Below, in pieces: positions 16,936 to 25,023 of a stretch of DNA of 33,958 nt. The position numbers were made by a program, and so were the translations under genes. The notes below the pieces were generated by a model. The model worked only from the letters and a program-made list of their open reading frames with translations, did no database searches and was not told the DNA's origin. The first letter of the stretch is position 1; each line of letters begins with the position of its first letter. This DNA comes from Beijerinckiaceae bacterium (lineage in GTDB: Bacteria > Pseudomonadota > Alphaproteobacteria > Rhizobiales > Beijerinckiaceae), in assembly GCA_947453155.1 (NCBI GenBank), contig CANGFE010000023.1, forward strand, positions 1 to 33,958. The letters run 5' to 3'.

Positions 16936-18093
16936 ATGAAACGTCACCTTTTGGGGCTGGGACTCGCCATGCTGGCTGCCACGACACTTGCGGCGAGCGC
17001 GCAGGAAAAGATCCATACGATTGATCGGTTGGTCGCTCATGTTTCGACCGTTCCCGCCATTGCAGGCAAGCCGATTGATCTCTTCGTGCGCGAGAAAGTG
17101 CCGGAATCGATTTTCAAACGCGCGGACGGCAAAGCGCCCGCCGGCAAAGTCGTTCTCATGGTCCATGGCGGTTATTCGCCGTCGACTCTCGCCTTCGATG
17201 TGCCGTTCAAAAATTATTCGTGGATGGATTATCTGGCCAAGCGTGGCTACGACGTTTTTGCCATGGATATGACAGGCTATGGCCGCTCCGGTCATCCGAT
17301 GATGGATGATCCCTGCAATTTGGACCCCAAGCAGCAGGATTTGCTGGTTCCGAAAAATCTGCCTGCCAAATGCGAGCCGAAATATAAGTTCGAACTGGTC
17401 AATAGCGACAGCGAGAGCGACGATATCAATGCGGTTGTCGATTACATCCGCAAGCTGCGCGGTGTCGACAAGATTGCGCTGATCGGCTGGTCGGGCGGGG
17501 GCATCCGCACGGGTTCTTTCATTGGGCGCCATCCCGAAAAGGTCGAAAAATATGTGATTTTTGCGTCATCCAATTACGACCGCAAAAATCCCTCTGCCAA
17601 GCCAGCTGAATTGCCCAAGCCCGGCGCACCGATGACGATCCAGACGCGCGATGTAGGCATCGACAAGCGTTGGCTCGGCACGTCGAAGTTTCCGCAGACG
17701 ATTGAGCCGGGCATGCCGGACATGATCTGGGCCATGAATGCGCAGCATGATCCGCTGGGTGCCACCTGGGGCACAGGCGGTTTGCGCGCGCCCACCCGCA
17801 CTTATTGGGGCTGGAATGCACAAGGTGCTGCCAAGGTGAAAATCCCGACGCTCATTATGGTGGGCGAGCAGGATGATCTGACGCGGTCGAACAATGAATT
17901 GTTCGATGATCTAGGCACGCAGCACAAAGCCTTTATCGGCATTTCGCAATCGACCCATTTCATGGTTTGGGAAAAGCAGTCGCGTGTGTTACATGCGGCG
18001 TCTTATGAATGGCTGCAAACGCAAACCGTGAAGGGCCAGAAGACGGGCCGTTTCCGCGCCGATGAAAATGGCGTCGTGAAACCGGTGAAGTGA
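16936..18093 (+). CDS. Exported alpha/beta hydrolase
   Basis: A 385-residue serine hydrolase with an N-terminal signal peptide (M-K-R-H then a hydrophobic core, cleavage expected after A-S-A at residue 22), so it should act in the periplasm or outside. The oxyanion region is L-M-V-H-G-G-Y near 74-80. The nucleophile is S186 in I-G-W-S-G-G-G, the acid is probably D313 or D314 (V-G-E-Q-D-D-L-T), and the base is H341 (S-T-H-F-M-V-W-E). An AGGGGAGGGG tract precedes the ATG at 16936, which outweighs an upstream in-frame ATG at 16873. A second hydrolase begins one base after its stop. The substrate is unknown; esterase activity is the default guess. Confidence 0.88.
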   Translation: MKRHLLGLGLAMLAATTLAASAQEKIHTIDRLVAHVSTVPAIAGKPIDLFVREKVPESIFKRADGKAPAGKVVLMVHGGYSPSTLAFDVPFKNYSWMDYLAKRGYDVFAMDMTGYGRSGHPMMDDPCNLDPKQQDLLVPKNLPAKCEPKYKFELVNSDSESDDINAVVDYIRKLRGVDKIALIGWSGGGIRTGSFIGRHPEKVEKYVIFASSNYDRKNPSAKPAELPKPGAPMTIQTRDVGIDKRWLGTSKFPQTIEPGMPDMIWAMNAQHDPLGATWGTGGLRAPTRTYWGWNAQGAAKVKIPTLIMVGEQDDLTRSNNELFDDLGTQHKAFIGISQSTHFMVWEKQSRVLHAASYEWLQTQTVKGQKTGRFRADENGVVKPVK

Positions 18094-18094
18094 G

Positions 18095-19159
18095 ATGAGC
18101 CTGCCGCCGCTGGAAATTGCCGAACAGGGATATTTTTTCTGCGGCGGCAGCTATTTTGATGCGCCTGACGGACGCTTCATGTCCGGGCAGATGTATGTCG
18201 AATATCAAATCCCTTTTCACCGCACGCAAGACCTGCCCATCGTCATGTTTTCGGGTGGTGGGCAAAGCGGCCTGAATTATTCCGGCACGCCGGATGGCCG
18301 CCCCGGTTTCCGTGATTATTTTCTGCGTCGCGGTTTTGCGGTTTATCTGTGCGATCAGCCTTCGCGGGCGCGCTCGCCCCATCAGGCAGAGACCGGAACA
18401 TTGTCGCGCCATTCGACCGCGCGCGTTGAACAGCAATTTACCGCGCCTGCTCGTGCGAAGCTTTGGCCGCAGGCCCATTTGCATACGCAATGGCCCGGTG
18501 ATGGCGTCGCGGGTGATCCCATCTTTGATCAATATTACGCTCAAAGCTTTCCCTCGCTTGCGAGTTTTCCTCAGCAACAGGCGCTTAATCGCGATGCGGG
18601 TGCAGCACTTCTGGATCGCATTGGCGAGGCTGTTTTGCTCACCCATTCGCAATCAGGCACATTCGGCTGGCTGATTGCTGACGCGCGTCCGAATAAAGTG
18701 AAGGCCATTGTCGCGCTCGAACCGTCCGGCCCGCCGGTGCATGACATGCTTGCCAAAGGCGCGCCCGATTGGTGTTCCGATGGCGCTTTCACCAAACCTT
18801 ATGGTCTGACCGCCGAGCCGCTCACCTATGATCCGCCTTTGCAGGACGGTGAGCAGCTGAATTTTGTGCGGCAGGTACAGGCTGATGGGCCGGGGCTTAT
18901 GCCGGGGTGGTTGCAATCCGAGCCCGCGCGCAAGCTTGCCCATTTGCAAAATGTGAACGTGCTGGTCGTCCAAGGCGAGGCGTCTTATCACGCGCCCTAT
19001 GATCACAATACGGTCGCCTACCTCAGACAAGCAGGCGTGCCGACCGATTTCATCCGTCTCGCGGATCGTGGTCTCCACGGCAATGGCCATATGCTGATGC
19101 TGGAGAAAAACAACGGCAAGATTGCAGCGCTCGTGATCGATTGGCTCGCGGCTCTTTAA
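18095..19159 (+). CDS. Alpha/beta hydrolase, possibly esterase-713-like
   Basis: A 354-residue hydrolase without a signal peptide. The N-terminal F-C-G-G-S-Y-F-D-A-P-D-G and M-S-G-Q-M-Y-V-E-Y and the F-S-G-G-G-Q-S-G loop recall the bacterial esterase-713-like group. The nucleophile elbow reads T-H-S-Q-S-G (183-188), with S185 as the likely nucleophile; the usual G-x-S-x-G glycines are replaced by T and S. H332 in G-N-G-H-M-L-M-L-E is the likely base. It follows the exported hydrolase by one base in the same operon, and the two may act in sequence on one compound outside and inside the cell, which is inference. Its stop interlocks with that of the converging phosphopantetheinyl transferase gene. 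Confidence 0.85.
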   Translation: MSLPPLEIAEQGYFFCGGSYFDAPDGRFMSGQMYVEYQIPFHRTQDLPIVMFSGGGQSGLNYSGTPDGRPGFRDYFLRRGFAVYLCDQPSRARSPHQAETGTLSRHSTARVEQQFTAPARAKLWPQAHLHTQWPGDGVAGDPIFDQYYAQSFPSLASFPQQQALNRDAGAALLDRIGEAVLLTHSQSGTFGWLIADARPNKVKAIVALEPSGPPVHDMLAKGAPDWCSDGAFTKPYGLTAEPLTYDPPLQDGEQLNFVRQVQADGPGLMPGWLQSEPARKLAHLQNVNVLVVQGEASYHAPYDHNTVAYLRQAGVPTDFIRLADRGLHGNGHMLMLEKNNGKIAALVIDWLAAL

Positions 19160-19875
19160 AGCGCAAAGCCTTGCACGGCGAGGGATGGGCTTGCAGCGCA
19201 AATGGCGGCTTGGCCATCACCAAAGGCCGCAAATGCGTGGAGCGTCCAAGCCTGCGCAGCTGATTCATTGCCATCAATAGAGAGAAGCTGGGCTTCTTCA
19301 TCCGCACGCAAAGTGACACGGTAGCGATGCAGCCCGCCTGCAATACCTTCGCCAGTTGCTTTGAGGCAGGCTTCCTTACGTGTCCAGGCAGCGAGGAAAG
19401 CTTGCGCGCGTTGATCATTGGGTAGCGACGTTAGAATCTTTTCTTCTTCGGGTGCGAAGTAATTTTCGACCAGCCGATCAAGATTGCGCACCGAACGCGC
19501 AAACTCGAGATCAATCCCGAGCGGCACATGCGCGACGGCGATCAGCGCTTTCCCGCGGGCATGGGTGACGTTGAATTGCGGCGCATTGGGCATGTCCAGA
19601 AATGGCTTGCCTTGTGCAGCGGTGGCAAGGCCAAGTTGCTCAGGTGCGCCGCCGATATATTTCGACAAGATCAGCCGCAGGGCTGAACGGGCGGCGATAA
19701 AATGGCGCTGCTTTTCGGCATGGCGCATGGCATCGGCACGCTCTTGCTCAGCGGGGCTCAGCCAATTGTCACAAGGCGCTTCAAGATCGACCAGCCAAAC
19801 ATGCGCTTCATCCGCGCCGGGCATGGGAAGCCGATTCAGCGGGCAGGGCGCAAAGGTCAGGTGAAGGAGAGCCAT
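19156..19875 (-). CDS. 4'-phosphopantetheinyl transferase (Sfp type)
   Basis: The enzyme moves the phosphopantetheine arm of CoA to a Ser of an acyl or peptidyl carrier protein. In this 239-residue protein the Sfp-family metal site is G-I-D-L-E (D122, E124) and the second signature is W-T-R-K-E-A-C-L-K (164-172). F-N-V-T-H-A near 101-106 matches the family's F-N-x-S-H-S. Length fits the Sfp/Gsp class rather than the shorter AcpS class. AGAGG precedes the ATG. No polyketide or peptide synthase or carrier protein is in the window, so its target is elsewhere. Confidence 0.92.
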   Translation of the reverse strand: MALLHLTFAPCPLNRLPMPGADEAHVWLVDLEAPCDNWLSPAEQERADAMRHAEKQRHFIAARSALRLILSKYIGGAPEQLGLATAAQGKPFLDMPNAPQFNVTHARGKALIAVAHVPLGIDLEFARSVRNLDRLVENYFAPEEEKILTSLPNDQRAQAFLAAWTRKEACLKATGEGIAGGLHRYRVTLRADEEAQLLSIDGNESAAQAWTLHAFAAFGDGQAAICAASPSLAVQGFAL

Positions 19876-19970
19876 GGCGCCTCTTTATCATTGCCCCCGC
19901 TGATCGGCCAATCCCGGCCTTCCGTCTGCGCTTGAGACATGAGACAAGAGGCTGCCTGAGGGAGACAGAC

Positions 19971-20807
19971 GTGGCGCCGTGGACGGATTATCAGGGACGG
20001 GTTGCACCATTGAAGCTTGCGACCTTTGTCGCGCTTTTTGGGCCTGGCCTTTCGATCATCTGGCAATGGGTGCAGGGGGATTTGGCGCCCAAACCCGTCA
20101 CTGAGGCTTTGCATCAGACCGGCACATGGGCCGTCCATCTGCTCCTGATCTCTCTCGCCATCACGCCCATCCGCACCATTGCCCAGTGGCCGCGCCTGAT
20201 TGATATCCGTCGCATGGTTGGCGTAGCGGCCTGTCTCTATCTGGTTATTCATTTCGGGCTTTATATTTATGACCAGAAGGGCGACATGCTGCGCGTCGCT
20301 TCAGAAATTGCACTGCGCTTTTATTTGACCATCGGCTTTGTTGCGCTTTTGGGCATTGTCGCACTTGGCATCACCTCGACGGATGGGTGGGTGCGCCGCT
20401 TGGGGGCCATGCGCTGGAACAAGCTGCATCGCACGATCTATTGGCTGACTGTGCTGGCCTTCATCCATGCTTTCTTGCAGTCGAAAGTGGATGTCAGCGA
20501 CTGGGTCATGCTGAGCGGTCTGTTTTTCGCCATGATCATGTGGCGCTTTGCCAAAAAGCGCGCGCAAACGGGCTTTCTGCCTCTTGTGGTCATTGCACTT
20601 GCAGCCACGCTCGCCACAGGTCTCGTCGAAGCGCTTTGGTATTGGGGCAAGACGGGCGTCATGGCGTCTCGTGTATTGGCGGCCAATTTTGATCCCGATA
20701 TGGCCGTACGGCCCGCCCAATGGGTGCTGGTCTATCTCCTGCTGGTCCTGCCTTTGCAGGCTTTTGGCCGCTGGCGTGGCCTTAAAAAGCGTAAAGCAGC
20801 ATCCTGA
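19971..20807 (+). CDS. msrQ: MsrQ-like haem b membrane protein (ferric-reductase-like domain)
   Basis: A 278-residue integral membrane protein of the YedZ/MsrQ family, which carries haem b and passes quinone electrons to the periplasmic methionine sulfoxide reductase MsrP. Six or so helices are visible. The haem-ligand His residues lie in C-L-Y-L-V-I-H-F-G-L-Y and in L-H-R-T-I-Y-W-L-T-V-L-A-F-I-H-A, and the arginine-rich loop I-D-I-R-R-M-V-G is typical. The GTG at 19971 is chosen because GAGGGAGA lies about 6 bases upstream; a TTG at 19932 would add 13 polar residues. No msrP is adjacent, which is unusual for this family. Confidence 0.85.
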   Translation: MAPWTDYQGRVAPLKLATFVALFGPGLSIIWQWVQGDLAPKPVTEALHQTGTWAVHLLLISLAITPIRTIAQWPRLIDIRRMVGVAACLYLVIHFGLYIYDQKGDMLRVASEIALRFYLTIGFVALLGIVALGITSTDGWVRRLGAMRWNKLHRTIYWLTVLAFIHAFLQSKVDVSDWVMLSGLFFAMIMWRFAKKRAQTGFLPLVVIALAATLATGLVEALWYWGKTGVMASRVLAANFDPDMAVRPAQWVLVYLLLVLPLQAFGRWRGLKKRKAAS

Positions 20808-20929
20808 ATCGCTTTTCATTGGTCTTTTCGGGCAAAGAGGCCTAGAAGGTTGACATCGCGGGGCTTGGACCTCGCCTCTGCTGCGCCTGTGCTTCACGCA
20901 TCGCGCCTTGAACGACTTAAGGTTTCTTC

Positions 20930-22825
20930 TTGCCCTTTCCGACAACAATTCCGAGCCTCGCGCGCGCGCTGGCTGCGCGTGACTATCATGAGCCGACACC
21001 TGTTCAGCTCGCAGTCCTCGATGAAGCCACCCAAGCCCGCGATTTGCTCGTCTCTGCACAGACCGGTTCTGGCAAGACAGTGGCCTTTGGCTTGGCTATT
21101 GCCCCGACACTTTTGGGAGAGGCAGAACAATTTGGCGCTGCTGGTGCGCCGCTCGCCTTGATCGTCGCGCCGACGCGCGAACTGGCTTTGCAGGTGCATC
21201 GCGAACTCACTTGGCTTTTTAGTGAGGCGCGCGGTCGCATCATCTCTTGCGTGGGCGGCATGGAGCCGCGCCGCGAGCGCATGATGCTTCAGCAGGGTGC
21301 GCATATTGTGGTCGGCACACCGGGCCGCTTACGCGATCACATTGAGCGCAAGGCGCTCAATCTGTCAGCCATTCGCGCCGTCGTGCTGGATGAAGCCGAT
21401 GAAATGCTCGATCTCGGTTTCCGTGAAGATCTCGAAGAAATTCTGAAGGCCATGCCGGAAGAAAGGCGCACGCTGCTTTTCTCGGCCACCTTACCCAAAG
21501 GCATTGTCTCGCTTGCCCGCGATTTCCAGAAAGACGCTATGCGTCTCAATGTGGGCGGTGGCGAACAGGCCCATGCCGATATTGATTACCGCGCTGTTCG
21601 CGTGTTGCCGCATGAGATCGAACATGCGGCCGTCAATCTGCTGCGCTTCCATGATCCTGAATGCGCGATCATCTTTTTGAACACGCGCGAAGCTGTGCGT
21701 CATATGCAATCGGCCTTGATGGAGCGCGGCTTCAATGCTGTCGCTTTGTCGGGTGAGCTGAGCCAGAATGAGCGTAACCATGCTTTGCAGGCTTTGCGTG
21801 ACGGGCGCGCGCGTATTTGCGTGGCCACCGACGTGGCTGCGCGCGGCATTGATTTGCCTAATCTCAATCTCGTTATTCACGCTGATCTTCCCCATGATGC
21901 GGAAGTCTTGAAGCATCGCTCGGGCCGCACAGGTCGTGCAGGCCGCAAGGGCATTGCTGTTCTGCTCGTGCCGATTTCGCGTCGCCGCAAAGCGGAACGC
22001 ATGTTGGTGGATGCCGGGCTGTCACCCGAATGGAGCGGCCCGCCGTCAGCGGAAGATATTCGCAAGCTCGACCAGCAGCGCCTGTTGCAGGATGATATTT
22101 TCAAGGAAGAAACGAGCGAGGAAGATCTGGCTCTCGCGCGTGCGCTTCTCGAAGGTCGTTCGGCCGAAGATATTGCCAGCGCCTTGGTGCGTCTGCATCG
22201 CCTGCAATTGCCAGCACCCGAAGAAGTCAGCGATCCCGGTTTCCGCGCCGATATGCGTCCTGCCCGCACAGATCGTCCGATGCGCGAGCCGACAGGCGGC
22301 GCACCGTCTGCGCCGATGCGTCACCGTGGTGATGGCGGCGTCTGGTTCCATATCAACATCGGTCGTCGCGCCAGTGCCGATCCGAAATGGCTCTTGCCGG
22401 TGATTTGCAAACGGGGCGGTGTGTCGCGTGAAGCGATTGGCTCGATCCGCATTTTCGACAATGAGACCAAGTTTGAAGTCTCGGCAGATTTTGCCGAGAG
22501 CTTTGCGCAGGCCATGAAGGCTCCGGTGAAGCCGCGTAAGGGCGAGGCTGAATTGTTCTTCACGCGTCTGGACGGCGGTGCGCCGGGACGCGAAGAAAAG
22601 CCGCGCTTTGAAAAGGGTGACAAAAAGCCTTTCGAGAAGAAGTCTTTTGAAAAGAAGTCCTTCGACAAGAAGCCCTTCGAGAAAAAGCCTTTCGAGAAGA
22701 AGCCGTTTGAAAAGAAGCCCTTCGAAAAGAAGGCTTTTGGCGACAAGCCCGCGGGCAAGCCGCCGTTCAAGGATAAGGATAAGGGCAAGCCGAAATTCAA
22801 GAAGAAGCCTCACAAAGAGGATTGA
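20930..22825 (+). CDS. DEAD-box RNA helicase with DbpA-type RNA-binding domain and Lys/Phe repeat tail
   Basis: A 631-residue ATP-dependent RNA helicase, probably for ribosome assembly or mRNA decay. The core has the Q motif (P-T-P-V-Q, 22-26), Walker A A-Q-T-G-S-G-K-T (43-50), P-T-R-E-L (81-85), T-P-G-R (130-133), D-E-A-D (154-157), S-A-T (185-187) and H-R-S-G-R-T-G-R-A-G-R near 330. After a linker, a DbpA-type RNA-binding fold begins near residue 463 (W-F-H-I-N-I-G-R-R). The last 90 residues are a Lys-rich tail of K-K-P-F-E repeats. The start is a TTG with AAGG upstream; no in-frame ATG precedes the conserved N-terminus. Whether it is a DbpA or CsdA equivalent is open. Confidence 0.93.
   Translation: MPFPTTIPSLARALAARDYHEPTPVQLAVLDEATQARDLLVSAQTGSGKTVAFGLAIAPTLLGEAEQFGAAGAPLALIVAPTRELALQVHRELTWLFSEARGRIISCVGGMEPRRERMMLQQGAHIVVGTPGRLRDHIERKALNLSAIRAVVLDEADEMLDLGFREDLEEILKAMPEERRTLLFSATLPKGIVSLARDFQKDAMRLNVGGGEQAHADIDYRAVRVLPHEIEHAAVNLLRFHDPECAIIFLNTREAVRHMQSALMERGFNAVALSGELSQNERNHALQALRDGRARICVATDVAARGIDLPNLNLVIHADLPHDAEVLKHRSGRTGRAGRKGIAVLLVPISRRRKAERMLVDAGLSPEWSGPPSAEDIRKLDQQRLLQDDIFKEETSEEDLALARALLEGRSAEDIASALVRLHRLQLPAPEEVSDPGFRADMRPARTDRPMREPTGGAPSAPMRHRGDGGVWFHINIGRRASADPKWLLPVICKRGGVSREAIGSIRIFDNETKFEVSADFAESFAQAMKAPVKPRKGEAELFFTRLDGGAPGREEKPRFEKGDKKPFEKKSFEKKSFDKKPFEKKPFEKKPFEKKPFEKKAFGDKPAGKPPFKDKDKGKPKFKKKPHKED
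22625..22744 (+). repeat. Eight in-frame 15-base tandem repeats encoding K-x-F-E-K
   Basis: Eight consecutive 15-base units, based on AAGCCTTTCGAGAAG, encode K-P-F-E-K with Ser or Ala variants at position 2. Units differ mainly at third codon positions, and the last decays to K-A-F-G-D. The unit length is a multiple of three, so copy-number change keeps the helicase frame. The encoded tail is strongly basic with regularly spaced Phe. Confidence 0.95.
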
Positions 22826-22876
22826 TCGTACCTTTCGCCCATTGTGCTGCCGGAATGGCGGGTCTATAGGGGCGCC

Positions 22877-23647
22877 ATGTGTGAACTTCTCGGCATGAAT
22901 GCGAATGTCCCCACAGACATTCGCTTTTCCTTTGCAGCGCTCGCCCGTCGGGGCGGCGCGACTGGCCCGCATCGGGATGGCTGGGGCATTTCCTTCTATG
23001 AAGGACGCGGCGCCCGCATGTTCCACGATCCACAGCCCTCAGCCCATTCCGAAATTGCGCGTTTGTTGCGTGACTATCCGTTGAAGAGCGAGATCGTCAT
23101 TGCCCATGTGCGCCGTGCCAATCGCGGCCGCGTGGCGCTTGAAAATACGCATCCCTTTTCGCGCGAGATTTGGGGCCGCACGATGACCTTCGCGCATAAT
23201 GGCCAGCTCAAGGGCGTGAAGCAGAAACCGCTGGGTCTTTATCGGCCGATTGGCACGACAGACAGCGAATATGCTTTTTGCTGGATCATGGGGCGTCTGC
23301 ACAAGCAATTTCCGGATTTGCCCACGCATGCGCAATTGCAGGCGGCGCTGGAAAAACTTTGCAAGGATCTCGCCAAACTTGGCGTGTTCAATATTCTGAT
23401 GAGCGATGGTCGTTCATTGTATACGTTTTGCACGAAGAAACTTTATTACATCGTGCGCAAAGCACCCTTTGGTGTGGCGACCTTGGTTGATGAAGATTTG
23501 CGCGTCGATTTTTCCAAAGAGACCACGCCGAAAGATCGTGTGGCAGTGATCGCTTCCAATCCTCTTACGCGCGATGAAGTGTGGAGCGTATTGCCAATCG
23601 GTTCGCTGACAGTCTTCCGAAATGGTGCCCCGTCATTGCGAGCCTAA
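22877..23647 (+). CDS. Class II glutamine amidotransferase (YafJ-like)
   Basis: A 256-residue N-terminal-nucleophile glutamine amidohydrolase. The initiator Met is followed by the catalytic Cys (M-C-E-L-L-G-M), which fixes the start at 22877. H-R-D-G-W-G-I, H-V-R-R-A-N-R-G, N-T-H-P-F and F-A-H-N-G-Q-L are the conserved glutamine-site motifs. No synthetase domain follows, so the acceptor of the ammonia is unknown, as for YafJ in general. The final codons, P-S-L-R-A-stop, lie within a palindromic repeat, so the native C-terminus may have been altered. Confidence 0.9.
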   Translation: MCELLGMNANVPTDIRFSFAALARRGGATGPHRDGWGISFYEGRGARMFHDPQPSAHSEIARLLRDYPLKSEIVIAHVRRANRGRVALENTHPFSREIWGRTMTFAHNGQLKGVKQKPLGLYRPIGTTDSEYAFCWIMGRLHKQFPDLPTHAQLQAALEKLCKDLAKLGVFNILMSDGRSLYTFCTKKLYYIVRKAPFGVATLVDEDLRVDFSKETTPKDRVAVIASNPLTRDEVWSVLPIGSLTVFRNGAPSLRA

Positions 23648-23709
23648 GCGAAGCAATCCAGAAGCCTCACGCGTTGCCTCTGGATTGCTTCGCTCCGCTC
23701 GCAATGACG
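23631..23709. repeat. REP-like palindromic element (CGTCATTGCGAGC type)
   Basis: Left arm 23631-23662 and right arm 23679-23709 are inverted copies, matching except for a GG/CTA difference at one place. They read CGTCATTGCGAGC outward and AGCGAAGCAATCCAGA inward, around a 16-base loop. Such palindromes are widely dispersed in Bradyrhizobium-like alphaproteobacterial genomes; that is from general knowledge, and no second copy is in this window. The left arm supplies the last codons and stop of the amidotransferase gene. In RNA it would fold into a long hairpin just ahead of the terminator. Confidence 0.85.
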
Positions 23710-23722
23710 GCGGTGTCGCAGT

Positions 23723-23752
23723 AAAAAAGGCCCCGTTTCCGGGGCCTTTTTC
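23723..23752. terminator. Bidirectional terminator between converging genes
   Basis: AAAAAAGGCCCCG and CGGGGCCTTTTT pair around a TTTC loop, giving an A-tract on one side and a T-tract on the other, so it can act in both directions. It lies between the amidotransferase gene (plus strand) and the bicupin gene (minus strand), ten bases before the bicupin stop. Confidence 0.9.
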
Positions 23753-23761
23753 TTGTGTGGC

Positions 23762-24997
23762 TTACACCACAGTTTTGGTCGTATCCGCATCAGCAGGCTT
23801 GTCATACCATTTTGCATCCATGCGGCATGGCACGCCATTCTGCTTCAGTGTCTCTTCATATTCATTGCGGATATACGGATCTTCCATCCAATAGGGAATG
23901 GCAGTGCCGCCCTGATTGACGTCGATCGCCGTGTAATCGGTGTGCTTGGCACCCGGCGCACCCGGATCGCGACCCGGATTATGCGGGCCGAACCATGCGG
24001 TGAGGCGGAAGTCTTCCTTCGACACCGAGAAGTGCTGGTGATACCAGCGCGCGCCACCTGGCGCTGCCGTCACAAGACCAACGGGTTCATAGTCGAGACG
24101 GTTGACCTGATCGGCCATGCCGTTTTCCCACGGACGTTCGCCGCACTTTTCCGGCCAGGAATAAGTGTAGCCCTTGCCCTTCAAGCAGACGAGCACGGCG
24201 GCGGATGTATGCGCATGGCCCTTGGAATAGCGGCCATTCTCGTGCTGACCGATCCAGAAATAGAACTGGTTGTTGGTCATGGCGGGTTCGACGCGGCGAT
24301 AGCCGACCGAGCGGCGGTTATCGAGCGGCAATTCGCAATTGATCACATCGGGGATGAAGTTGGTCTTGCGCTGGGCCAAGCCGCGCACGGGATCGGGCTC
24401 GATCTCATCCTTCGGCTTGAAGAAATCTTCGTCGCCCGAGAAGCGATCACGGAAGATGAAGGGGTTGTTAAACACGGCCTCAACATTGTTGAGCTGGTTC
24501 AGCACATTCGGCGCCGTATTGCCGGCCAGCAGCAGAGCGCCGCCCGATGTCGCATTGACGTGGCGATACCAAGCGTTCATCGGGATCGAGAACATCGAAC
24601 CCTTCTGCCATTCGAAAACGACTTTCTTCTTGTCGCCTTCCTGCCAGACTTCCGTGGTGCCACGGCCTTCCACGACGAGGAAGATTTCCTCATACATGTG
24701 CTTCTCAGGATTGAGCGCGCCACCCGGCGGCACTTCAATCACATAGCAGCCCCATTTCGTTTCTGTGCCGTAGAGCTGGATGAAATGGCCTTTGCCACCG
24801 CGACGCTTCCAGTCGAAGAGCGGCAGGTTCTGCACCTTGCTGATGCCAATGCCGCGGAAGACCGGAATGCCTTCGGCTTCCATCCACGCATCATAGGGTG
24901 TCGGCTGCTTTTTGAACTCGCCGAAGCCCGCCTTGCGGGTGCCTGACGGCTCGTGCCAATGCTGGACGCCGTCCTTCTCGCCGGGATCATGGGGCAT
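23762..24997 (-). CDS. Bicupin domain protein of unknown function
   Basis: A 411-residue protein with two cupin barrels and no signal peptide. The first has H100 and E104 (P-E-K-H-M-Y-E-E-I-F) plus H146. The second has H261 and H263 (K-G-H-A-H-T-S) with H320/H322 (W-Y-H-Q-H-F). These are plausible metal ligands in both halves, so a metal-dependent dioxygenase or isomerase in the broad style of gentisate dioxygenase is possible, but I do not recognise a specific family. GAGGAGA lies 5 bases before the ATG. It follows the Bug binding protein gene by 26 bases, which suggests they share a substrate. Confidence 0.82.
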   Translation of the reverse strand: MPHDPGEKDGVQHWHEPSGTRKAGFGEFKKQPTPYDAWMEAEGIPVFRGIGISKVQNLPLFDWKRRGGKGHFIQLYGTETKWGCYVIEVPPGGALNPEKHMYEEIFLVVEGRGTTEVWQEGDKKKVVFEWQKGSMFSIPMNAWYRHVNATSGGALLLAGNTAPNVLNQLNNVEAVFNNPFIFRDRFSGDEDFFKPKDEIEPDPVRGLAQRKTNFIPDVINCELPLDNRRSVGYRRVEPAMTNNQFYFWIGQHENGRYSKGHAHTSAAVLVCLKGKGYTYSWPEKCGERPWENGMADQVNRLDYEPVGLVTAAPGGARWYHQHFSVSKEDFRLTAWFGPHNPGRDPGAPGAKHTDYTAIDVNQGGTAIPYWMEDPYIRNEYEETLKQNGVPCRMDAKWYDKPADADTTKTVV

Positions 24998-25023
24998 AAG
25001 TGTCTCCTCTCGTTTTCTTCTGA

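Noticed and set aside
22625-22744. Regular short repeats considered as a CRISPR-like array.
   Set aside because: Units are 15 bases with no spacers and encode an in-frame protein repeat.
23631-23709. Long hairpin considered as an RNA gene or phage attachment site.
   Set aside because: The inverted-arm structure and the CGTCATTGCGAGC ends fit a dispersed palindromic repeat; no integrase, tRNA fold or direct repeat is present.
23753-24946. 397-residue plus-strand frame antisense to the bicupin gene.
   Set aside because: The bicupin frame has paired metal-binding motifs and a strong Shine-Dalgarno sequence; the antisense frame has neither and starts in the terminator.
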